A stretch of DNA of 64,000 nt from positions 62,001 through 126,000 of the forward strand of contig JAFVSN010000038.1 of NCBI GenBank assembly GCA_017503735.1, written 5' to 3'. This DNA is from Lachnospiraceae bacterium (GTDB lineage Bacteria; Bacillota; Clostridia; Lachnospirales; Lachnospiraceae). Below the pieces are notes generated by a model, which had not been told where the DNA came from, did no database searches, and saw only the letters and a list, made by a program, of their open reading frames with translations. The position numbers and the translations under genes are program-made. Shown here in pieces: positions 55,686 through 63,029 of the stretch (position 1 is its first letter; every line of letters begins with the position of its first letter).

Positions 55686-57110
55686 TTGAGTGGAGGTATT
55701 TTTATGGCTGAAAAGAAACTTGGCTTGAATCCGTACCTTCCGTCCTGGGAGTATATTCCGGACGGCGAGCCGTACGTATTCGGTGACCGTGTCTATGTGT
55801 ACGGTTCCCACGATTTTTACAACGGTTATGTATTCTGTATGGGCGACTATGTTTGCTGGTCCGCTCCGGTGGATGACCTGGGCAACTGGCGTTATGAGGG
55901 TGTGATTTACCCGAAGACTTCCGACCCTCTTAACCGTGACGGTAAGATGTGCCTTTATGCACCGGACGTTACCGTAGGCCCGGACGGCAGATACTATTTG
56001 TACTATGTACTTGACCACGCATCCGTGGTTTCCGTTGCGGTTTGCGACACCCCGGCGGGCAAGTACGAATTTTACGGCTATGTTCACTATGCGGACGGTA
56101 CCCGTCTCGGCGACAAACAGGGCGACGAGCCGCAGTTTGACCCGGGCGTACTCACCGAGGATGGAAAGACCTACCTTTACACCGGTTTCTGCGGCAGAGG
56201 CGACAAGAGCAGAAGCGGGTCTTTGGTAACGGTTCTGGATTCCGATATGCTTACGATTTTAGAAGTTCCGAAGCTTGTGGTTCCGGGTTGCATGTACTGT
56301 GAAGGCAGCGGTTTTGAGGGACATTCCTTCTTCGAAGCTTCCTCTATCCGTAAAATCGGCGACACCTACTACTTCATCTACTCTTCTGAAGTAATGCACG
56401 AGCTTTGCTACGCAACCGCAAAGTGCCCGACGGATAAATTTACCTACGGTGGCGTGATTGTCAGCAACTGCGATTTACATATCGACACCTACAAACCGGC
56501 TGATATGCCGGCGGCTTACGGTGCCAACAACCACGGCAGCATCGTGGAAATTAACGGTGAATGGTACATTTTCTATCACCGTCAGACCAACGGTAGTTGG
56601 TATTCCCGTCAGGGTTGTGCGGAAAAGATTACCGTCCTTCCTGACGGTTCCATCCCGCAGGTTGAGATTACCTCCTGTGGTTTAAACGGTGGTCCGCTCC
56701 CGGGTGAGGGCGAATATGCAGGCTACCTTGCTTGTAACTTATTTACCGACAAGCCGCGCCCGTTTGTAGGCGGCGAAGGCTTCCCGAAGGTAATGCAGGA
56801 CGGTCGCGACGGCGATGAAGAAATCGGCTATGTAGCCAACATCAGCAACAGCGCAACCGCAGGCTTCAAATACTTTGACTGTAAGGGCATCAAGCGGTTT
56901 GCGGTTACCACCCGCGGCTACGGCAACGGCACCTTTGAAATCAAAACCGCCTGGGACGGCGAGGTTCTCGGTTCCGTTACCCTCCAGTACACCAACGTAT
57001 GGGAGCGCTACGAAGCGGAAGCCAACATTCCGGACGGCGTCAACGCAATCTATCTTACCTACCGCGGTGGCGGAAACGTAAGCTTGAAATCTTTTGAACT
57101 GTTGAAATAG
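55686..57110 (+). CDS. GH43 glycoside hydrolase with C-terminal carbohydrate-binding-like domain
   Basis: A 474-residue beta-xylosidase/arabinofuranosidase-family protein, with no signal peptide. The five-bladed propeller shows NPYLPSWEYIPDGEPYVFGDRVYVYGSHD near the start (catalytic-base Asp region), YAPDVTVGPDGRYYLYY (pKa-modulating Asp) and FFEASSIRKIGDTYYFIYS (general acid Glu). Residues about 350-474 form a jelly-roll with a CBM6-like look (FDCKGIKRFAVTTRGYGNG). GGAGG precedes the ATG. Its codons look noticeably richer in G+C than those of the AT-rich end regions. Probably cleaves imported arabino/xylo-oligosaccharides; substrate is inferred. Confidence 0.88.
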   Translation: MSGGIFMAEKKLGLNPYLPSWEYIPDGEPYVFGDRVYVYGSHDFYNGYVFCMGDYVCWSAPVDDLGNWRYEGVIYPKTSDPLNRDGKMCLYAPDVTVGPDGRYYLYYVLDHASVVSVAVCDTPAGKYEFYGYVHYADGTRLGDKQGDEPQFDPGVLTEDGKTYLYTGFCGRGDKSRSGSLVTVLDSDMLTILEVPKLVVPGCMYCEGSGFEGHSFFEASSIRKIGDTYYFIYSSEVMHELCYATAKCPTDKFTYGGVIVSNCDLHIDTYKPADMPAAYGANNHGSIVEINGEWYIFYHRQTNGSWYSRQGCAEKITVLPDGSIPQVEITSCGLNGGPLPGEGEYAGYLACNLFTDKPRPFVGGEGFPKVMQDGRDGDEEIGYVANISNSATAGFKYFDCKGIKRFAVTTRGYGNGTFEIKTAWDGEVLGSVTLQYTNVWERYEAEANIPDGVNAIYLTYRGGGNVSLKSFELLK

Positions 57111-57124
57111 AATTTTTTATTTTC

Positions 57125-57414
57125 GCCGGCACGCGGCTACGGGCGTGGCGTTTCTTACGATTTGAACGGAGGATGTCAATTGTTCTGTTTGCAAGCGAAA
57201 CCATTCTACTTCGTGCTTTTCCCGAAGGGGCGCGCTTTTAGCGCAGTCGAAATCACCTCCTAGCGGTTCTAAGTCTCGAGGCCCCACCCGAGAGACGTTT
57301 AGAACCGGTTGGAGGAAGTTTGACGGAGCGTTGCGCTTTGCACGAAGAGAATGATTTCGATAGGAAACAGAACTCCGGATACCTCCCTCAAATCGGAAGA
57401 AGGGGCGTGCCGGC
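57125..57414. mobile_element. 290-bp imperfect palindromic element (MITE-like or long RNA hairpin)
   Basis: The stretch folds on itself almost end to end. The tips are GCCGGCACGC (57125-57134) and GCGTGCCGGC (57405-57414). Further matching blocks inward are TTCTT-x-CGATTTGA-xx-GGAGG, GTTCTGTTT, CATTCT-x-CTTCGTGC, CCTCC and CGGTTCTAA, each present in inverted form on the other side; the centre is near 57285. It has no coding frame of its own and fills the 324-base gap between GH43 and the esterase, ending seven bases before the esterase's AAGGAGG. No target-site duplication is obvious. It could be a non-autonomous element or a structured leader RNA. Confidence 0.65.
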
Positions 57415-57434
57415 AACAAAAAGGAGGGTTATTT

Positions 57435-58973
57435 ATGATTCGTAAGGCAAAAACAGAAAACGGTATTGTTAAGGGTCTCCCGGCAGCGGACCCGCGTGTC
57501 ACCGCATTTAAAGGAATCCCGTTTGCGGCTCCGCCGGTAGGGGAAAACAGATGGCGCGCACCGCAGCCGTGTCCGGATTGGGAAGGCGAACTGGAAGCAT
57601 ACGAGTTTGCTCCGATTTCCGTTCAGAATACACCGGGCCTGGGTACCGACATCTACTGTAAAGAATGGCATGTGGACCCGGAGATTCCGATGGGAGAAGA
57701 CTGCCTGTACTTAAACGTTTGGACCAACGCAAAGAGCACGGAAGATAAACTTCCGGTTCTCGTTTGGATTTTCGGCGGCGGTTTCAACTGGGGTTATACC
57801 GCAGAAATGGAATTCGACGGAGAGCGTTTTGCACGTCGCGGCGTTGTCGTAGTTACCGTAAACTATCGTTTGAACTTGTTCGGTTTCTTAGCACATCCGG
57901 AACTTGCAAAAGAACAGCCGGATGCTCCGGCAAACTTCGGTTTACTTGACCAGCAGGCCGGTATTCAATGGGTAAAGAGAAACATTGCGGCCTTCGGCGG
58001 TGATCCGGACAACATTACGATTGCAGGTCAGTCCGCAGGCGGCGGCAGCGTTATGCAACAGCTTACCTCTCCGCAGAACGAAGGCTTATTCCAGAAAGCA
58101 GTTATCATGAGCGGTGCCATTCGCAGTCCGTACATGGCGCAGACTCCGGTAACCTCTCCGATGACCTTTGAAAAGGCACAGGAGCAAGGCAAAGGTTTCT
58201 TTGATTTCATCGGTGCCAAGTCTTTAGCCGAGGCAAGAGCTATGGATGCCAAATGGTTACTCTCTAAATATGACGAGTATGTGGTTGCCCACGGACGCAT
58301 GTTCCCGATTCAGGACGGCGTATTCTCCGTAGGCGACCCGATGAAGCTGATTGCATCCGGTAAAGCTTTAAATGTTCCGCTTATGGCAGGTAACACCGCA
58401 GATGAATTCCCGAACACCCTCCCTGCAAAGGATGAAGCGGAATTAATTAAGATGGCAAAAGAATGCTTCGGTGACAAGGCCGACGAATTCCTTGCATTCG
58501 CAGAAAGCCGGAAGCAGATTTCCTTTATGGGTCATACCGCATTTGCTCCGGTCAGCGGCATCGAATGCTCCGTCAAGAGCCTCTTCTTAGACCGTCAGGA
58601 AAGCGGAAGCTCCAACGACTGCTACTACTACCGTTTCGATGCAGATATCCCGGGACCGGATCAGCCGGGCACCTTCCACTCCGTGGATTTGTGGTTTTGG
58701 TTTGAAACGCTGGCAAAGTGCTGGAGACCGTTTACCGGCAAGCACTACGATGTAGCCCGCCAGATGTGTAACTACATGACCAACTTTATCAAAACCGGCA
58801 ATCCGAACGGTCTTGATATTGACGGTACACCGCTTCCGGAATGGAAAACCTACACTAAGGAGCACAACTCCGGTATCGTTTTCGGCAAGGAAAACTGCTA
58901 CCCGGAAGAGAACTCCGACAGTGCTTATGTGGACTTCCTTATTGAGAAAACCCGCGATGATTTGAAGAAATAA
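57435..58973 (+). CDS. type-B carboxylesterase
   Basis: A 512-residue alpha/beta hydrolase, no signal peptide. FKGIPFAAPPVGENRWRAPQ and EDCLYLNVWTN are carboxylesterase-B signatures, IFGGGFNWG forms the oxyanion hole, ITIAGQSAGGGSV has the nucleophile Ser, and FHSVDLWFWF the catalytic His. AAGGAGGG precedes the ATG at 57435; the longer frame from 57351 runs into the palindromic element and is rejected. With GH43 and GH27 upstream it may remove acetyl or feruloyl groups from imported oligosaccharides; this is inferred from position. A strong terminator follows. Confidence 0.88.
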   Translation: MIRKAKTENGIVKGLPAADPRVTAFKGIPFAAPPVGENRWRAPQPCPDWEGELEAYEFAPISVQNTPGLGTDIYCKEWHVDPEIPMGEDCLYLNVWTNAKSTEDKLPVLVWIFGGGFNWGYTAEMEFDGERFARRGVVVVTVNYRLNLFGFLAHPELAKEQPDAPANFGLLDQQAGIQWVKRNIAAFGGDPDNITIAGQSAGGGSVMQQLTSPQNEGLFQKAVIMSGAIRSPYMAQTPVTSPMTFEKAQEQGKGFFDFIGAKSLAEARAMDAKWLLSKYDEYVVAHGRMFPIQDGVFSVGDPMKLIASGKALNVPLMAGNTADEFPNTLPAKDEAELIKMAKECFGDKADEFLAFAESRKQISFMGHTAFAPVSGIECSVKSLFLDRQESGSSNDCYYYRFDADIPGPDQPGTFHSVDLWFWFETLAKCWRPFTGKHYDVARQMCNYMTNFIKTGNPNGLDIDGTPLPEWKTYTKEHNSGIVFGKENCYPEENSDSAYVDFLIEKTRDDLKK

Positions 58974-59044
58974 GCACAATATTCTCTTTTATAGTAATTA
59001 CGCAACGTTTTCCAATCGGAAAATGCTACATTTCTAAAAGCTTG

Positions 59045-59103
59045 AAAAAGGAGCCTCACAGACCTCGTTTTAACAAAACGTATTCTGCGAAAGCTCCTTT
59101 TTT
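59045..59103. terminator. bidirectional terminator between the esterase and nadE
   Basis: AAAAAGGAGC and GCTCCTTTTTT outer arms with two inner stems (TCACAGA/TCTGCGA and CGTTTT/AAAACG) form one long hairpin with T-runs in both directions. Confidence 0.85.
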
Positions 59104-59243
59104 CTATCTCTGTAGAAATATTGTCTTTCTTTTGATTCCCATTTTTTCCCAATTATCATTTTCCGTATGAGATTTTTGTTCAGTCCGACAAGAATTTACA
59201 TTTTTTTACAATTCCTTTTCGTTCCGAAATTTCTACACAAGTC

Positions 59244-59972
59244 TTACGGTTCAAAGCACGGCATCAATTCCAGCTTAAACAAATTGTTTCTGTGAAGACG
59301 GTCAATGCGCTCCTTCACCGCTTCATCTTCACAAATGCCTTCTCTGATATAGCGGTCCAGTACCGCATAGGTGAAGCCTAAATTATCCTCATCCGTCTTT
59401 CCGCAAAGGCCGTCAATCGGCACTTTCTCCACCAAATCTTCCGGCAATCCCAGTTCTCTGCCGATGGCCTTTACCTCTGCTACCGTAAAGCGGGACAACG
59501 GGCTGAAGTCACCCACACTGTCGCCGTACCGGGTCGAATATCCCACCCAGTCCTCGGAAAGATTACAAGTGTTTGCCACCCGTCCGTTGACGCTCTGGCT
59601 CACCGCATACAATACCGTCATACGGATACGCGGCGGAAGATTCGTCCGGCTCTGGGTGGAAATTTCTATATCCGGCAACGCATTTAACACACCGTCCAAA
59701 GCCTCTTTGATATTTACTTCATAATTTTTAATTCCGAGAAAATCAACCAGCTTTCTTGCCATGTCAATATCCGCCTGTACGCCGCAAGGCATCAGCACTC
59801 CGATTACCCGGTCCTTTCCCAAGGCTTCCACACAAAGGGCCGCTACCACCGAACTGTCCTTTCCTCCGGAAATACCAACCACCGCATTACAGCCGGCACC
59901 GTTTTTCTCAAACCATTCGCGAATCCATTGTACACATCTGTCTTTCATTTCTGCTGCATTAAACGAATACAT
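59244..59972 (-). CDS. nadE: NAD+ synthase (ammonia-dependent)
   Basis: Amidates deamido-NAD+ to NAD+ with ATP and ammonia. AVVGISGGKDSSVVAALC is the PP-loop, TCNLSEDWVGYSTRYGD binds substrate, and PIDGLCGKTDEDNLGF is conserved. At 242 residues it has only the synthase domain, with no glutaminase. The ATG at 59972 has TGGAG eight bases before it; the longer frame runs into the upstream gene. Only 16 bases separate it from the membrane protein gene upstream, so it is probably transcribed with it and perhaps with the SIR2 operon above. No other NAD gene is nearby. Confidence 0.93.
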   Translation of the reverse strand: MYSFNAAEMKDRCVQWIREWFEKNGAGCNAVVGISGGKDSSVVAALCVEALGKDRVIGVLMPCGVQADIDMARKLVDFLGIKNYEVNIKEALDGVLNALPDIEISTQSRTNLPPRIRMTVLYAVSQSVNGRVANTCNLSEDWVGYSTRYGDSVGDFSPLSRFTVAEVKAIGRELGLPEDLVEKVPIDGLCGKTDEDNLGFTYAVLDRYIREGICEDEAVKERIDRLHRNNLFKLELMPCFEP

Positions 59973-59988
59973 TCCGATTACTCCATTC

Positions 59989-60615
59989 TCATCTTTTTTC
60001 GAAATTTTTATTATAATGCCCCTCATGTTCGTCCCAAATATCATTCCAGGCAGTATAACCCTTATTTCCGTTTCTGTATTTTCCTTTCGCTTCCCTTTTA
60101 ATCCGCTTCCACTCTGTTGTCATGCAAAGGTCAGCCATCTTTGTAAAGTGTTCCGTTTTACTCTTAAGGCATTCCTCGCACGGCTTTCTTTCATACAAAA
60201 TACAGTATATTTCATCCTTCAAATCACGGGCCGCAAAAACAAGATCAATGTCATGTTCTGAAGTGAACGTATACAAGCTCCTTAACGTCACAACGCATTT
60301 CGTACAGTTCTCCAGCACCTGTTTTTTGTCCGCTATCGAAACCACTTGCTTCAAATATACCGGATCTGCATACAATAAAAATTTCTCCACCACTTCCTGT
60401 GTTGCCTTTCTCCTTGCCACGCGGTCCTCGGTAATCACCTTAATACTGTTATTCCTTCTTTGGATGAGAGAATTAAAGATAAAGCCCAAAACGCCCAAAA
60501 GCAAGGTCACACACACGGTAATCAGTGCAATGATATCTCCCATCGGATTCTTCGAAGCAGATACCTTTAACAGTTCCGCTATTTCGTCAAGCGACGCTAA
60601 TATTCTTTCTTCCAT
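59989..60615 (-). CDS. hypothetical protein with one membrane helix
   Basis: 208 residues: a short N-terminal helix, a membrane segment at about 28-50 (DIIALITVCVTLLLGVLGFIFNSL), and a basic, mainly helical cytosolic domain with a CxxC (KPCEECLKS) near residue 145. GGGAGG lies ten bases before the ATG. It follows the nuclease-like gene by 51 bases and precedes nadE by 16, with a possible TATGAT at about 60640, so it may start its own transcript. Its base composition resembles the core genes more than the AT-rich SIR2 group. No family recognised. Confidence 0.65.
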   Translation of the reverse strand: MEERILASLDEIAELLKVSASKNPMGDIIALITVCVTLLLGVLGFIFNSLIQRRNNSIKVITEDRVARRKATQEVVEKFLLYADPVYLKQVVSIADKKQVLENCTKCVVTLRSLYTFTSEHDIDLVFAARDLKDEIYCILYERKPCEECLKSKTEHFTKMADLCMTTEWKRIKREAKGKYRNGNKGYTAWNDIWDEHEGHYNKNFEKR

Positions 60616-60666
60616 CTTATGTACACCTCCCTATAACTTTTATCATACTTTAAAGATAGCCCTTTA

Positions 60667-61071
60667 CTAAACACGTTCTACATTATTACGCAGCATTCTT
60701 CTAAATGCCAAGACATTTGCTGAATACTCAGGCGGTGCTATTGCCTTATAGATACAATCACTACGCTGTGCATTATAAAATAACAATCCCAGTCCTGCAT
60801 TGTATATTGCTTTTCTAAGTTCTTCACTTATCTTTCGCTCAGGCAAACAAATATAAGCTTCATCAGCTCCTAATTTATGATTCGTCGCTTGTTCGATTGC
60901 ATGACGCCAATTTTTAATCTTATACTCGATAGAAATAATCTTCTCTGCCTCATCAACCAAAACCAAATCAATACATCTCGATAAAAAAGGCACCTCTTGT
61001 TTTATCATTTTATACTGATTTTGCGAACAGAAGAAATCATATCCTGCTTCAGCCATTTCGAGCTCCAACAT
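60667..61071 (-). CDS. small PD-(D/E)XK nuclease-like protein
   Basis: 134 residues. RCIDLVLVDEAEKIISIEYKIK gives Asp35, Glu49 and Lys51 in the D-x13-ExK spacing of a PD-(D/E)XK nuclease core, followed by a WRHAIEQA helix typical of restriction-endonuclease-like folds. It begins two bases after the Panacea-like gene's stop, so it belongs to the same operon. With no extra domain, target recognition must come from partners. Nuclease activity is inferred from motif spacing only. Confidence 0.7.
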   Translation of the reverse strand: MLELEMAEAGYDFFCSQNQYKMIKQEVPFLSRCIDLVLVDEAEKIISIEYKIKNWRHAIEQATNHKLGADEAYICLPERKISEELRKAIYNAGLGLLFYNAQRSDCIYKAIAPPEYSANVLAFRRMLRNNVERV

Positions 61072-61073
61072 AG

Positions 61074-61664
61074 TTAATCATCCGCTTTCAATAAATATTT
61101 ATCTGCTATCACAGACTTTTTTGTATCCTCTGGATATTTATTATAAACATATCTAAGGAGAGTATCAAGCGAAATTTTATTAATTTGTCCTTTAAACGCT
61201 TGTAGTTTATCTTTTTGAACGTCAGTAAAACACGACCATACCTTATCTTCCACATATCTCACACCGATTTGCGTAAGCGAATACTCCTTCTCAAACAATT
61301 CTTCCTCGCCAAATGCAGCCTCGCTCCAATTATCCTCTTCGAATACTTCATCACTTTCCACCTTATCTGCTGATGACAAAAGAATTGTTGTCTCATTTGC
61401 ACAAATCATTCCTATGGAACAAAAAAAGCTTAAATCCTCAAAAAGTTGCGGGCTAAACGGACCATAGAAATACGGCTTAAAATCGGGTAGTTCAATAATC
61501 AACTCATCCTTAAAAAATTTCGGATAAATTTCTTTTTCAAAAAGATACATCATTTTTGTCAGTTTTGTTCTACCTATGATAGGTTCATTTATATTCTCCT
61601 TCTGTCCCGGAGAATATAAAAACGAAAGCAATAAATCCTTGCTATTCATCTCCTTCTTATTCAC
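61074..61664 (-). CDS. Panacea/SocA-like protein
   Basis: 196 residues. GRTKLTKMMYLFEKE (about 31-45), FKPYFYGPFSPQLFEDLSFF (62-81) and YSLTQIGVRYVED follow the pattern of the Panacea/SocA antitoxin domain (RTKLxKLxYL ... GPFS ... LTxxG). Panacea proteins neutralise diverse toxins or act as adaptors. An acidic insert of about 25 residues (near 100-125) is unlike the core. The ATG overlaps the SIR2 gene's stop by four bases. Its position between a SIR2 protein and a nuclease-like protein suggests it controls one of them; that is inference. Confidence 0.7.
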   Translation of the reverse strand: MNKKEMNSKDLLLSFLYSPGQKENINEPIIGRTKLTKMMYLFEKEIYPKFFKDELIIELPDFKPYFYGPFSPQLFEDLSFFCSIGMICANETTILLSSADKVESDEVFEEDNWSEAAFGEEELFEKEYSLTQIGVRYVEDKVWSCFTDVQKDKLQAFKGQINKISLDTLLRYVYNKYPEDTKKSVIADKYLLKADD

Positions 61665-63019
61665 TCAGTGACACCTCCAAGTCTATCGACATACTTTTCG
61701 AATCCTTCATAAACAAAAGACACTTTATCCTCCCCAAAAAAAGTTTTGTAGCGTTCCTCCGGCAACAACATCTTTTGAGCCAAACGCTTGGCCTCCTCAC
61801 CATCATACCCTTTACTCATAAATTCATTCAAATAAAACTCCGGATTATCTGATGAATGTAAAACAACCGTCACCTTCACATCGTCTCTTATAGCTTTCTT
61901 TAACAAACATCTCATTTCAAAATCAGCATCGGGAAAAGAATATCCAATAAAAACTATATGGCTTGCTTCATTTACTTCGATAAATGCATTATGCCAAATA
62001 TTTTTTACGTTAAGATTATCTAAAGACTTCATAAATGTAGGTGTAATGATGAGACTTCGCAAAACCGGGGCACCGCCTAACAATGTCCCCTCCTGACAAT
62101 ACGGACATATCCTTTCTATAAATTCATCCGCCGCTATTTCATTTGTAAAATCTACATACATTCTGCCGCATCTTGGACACTCCAACCACGCAAGTGAACC
62201 ATGCATTTTCAACACTTTAATATTCTTGTGTCCTTTTGCCTTTATATTTATAGATGGAATATGTTTATCATCTTTTTCTACACTGTAATCGTAAAAACAC
62301 AAATCCGGATATATGCACTTCTTCTTATTTTTCATTTCAGAATTATACCTCAAGCAAACTTCATAAAGTGCACTCTCTAACAAGTCATCCCAATTCATTG
62401 TAATAAGCGATACAGAATCTTCTTTAAAACGCGAATTTGCCCTTTCGGCAAGCAAATATTCGGAAAACTTATTATACACTTGCGGATTACAGTCCATTGA
62501 AATTGCACATGACAATGCGTAAATAATGCACATCTTCAACTTACGATGTATATCTCCCATATCCTCCGGTGAATACAATCGAAAATGTTCTCTGTTGGCC
62601 GCCACATTATCGAAGATAGTAAACAAATCTTCCAATGTAACATTTATATTTTTCACCATATCGTATGCTTCAAAAAGTTTCTCTTTTTTCTTCTTTTCCA
62701 ACTCCTGACTCAAACCTTGAAGTTTTCTTACTTCATATATTGCCGCACTATACCTTCTAGCCTTCTCTCCCGGTGCAAAGCTATTCAAAATAAATCCGCC
62801 CAAATCCTGCCTGTACTCATCAAATGTTTGATAGCTCTCCTTTAAACGTTGTATTCGTTCATTTAAAGTCAGGGATAAAAAATCTTCTTCCAACAACCCA
62901 TTCATGTTTACATTCGCATTATCCAGACTAAAGACAAGTGGCAGAATTTCTGTTTGCATTGGCAAATTTGCAGTTTTTGATGCCCCTGCCCCCAATATAT
63001 ATACTGTCTTTGGTTTCAT
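61661..63019 (-). CDS. SIR2-domain protein (predicted NADase/defence effector)
   Basis: 452 residues. ILGAGAS (residues 9-14) is the NAD-binding loop, MNWDD (about 207) takes the place of the N-x-D motif, KMHGSLAW (about 270) has the catalytic His, a zinc ribbon CPRC...CPYC follows (about 280-308), and FIGYSFPDADFE (about 355) ends the Rossmann fold. Bacterial proteins of this class in defence islands (ThsA, DSR and SIR2-HerA types) degrade NAD+ during phage infection. A helical insert (about 30-200) is specific to this protein and could be a sensor. The ATG at 63019 follows GAGGAG; a GTG at 63037 overlaps the preceding stop. Confidence 0.8.
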   Translation of the reverse strand: MKPKTVYILGAGASKTANLPMQTEILPLVFSLDNANVNMNGLLEEDFLSLTLNERIQRLKESYQTFDEYRQDLGGFILNSFAPGEKARRYSAAIYEVRKLQGLSQELEKKKKEKLFEAYDMVKNINVTLEDLFTIFDNVAANREHFRLYSPEDMGDIHRKLKMCIIYALSCAISMDCNPQVYNKFSEYLLAERANSRFKEDSVSLITMNWDDLLESALYEVCLRYNSEMKNKKKCIYPDLCFYDYSVEKDDKHIPSINIKAKGHKNIKVLKMHGSLAWLECPRCGRMYVDFTNEIAADEFIERICPYCQEGTLLGGAPVLRSLIITPTFMKSLDNLNVKNIWHNAFIEVNEASHIVFIGYSFPDADFEMRCLLKKAIRDDVKVTVVLHSSDNPEFYLNEFMSKGYDGEEAKRLAQKMLLPEERYKTFFGEDKVSFVYEGFEKYVDRLGGVTE

Positions 63020-63029
63020 ACTTCTCTCC

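Noticed and set aside
57351..57434. 28-residue extension before the esterase
   Set aside because: It is read from the palindromic element; the ATG at 57435 has AAGGAGGG and matches the family start.
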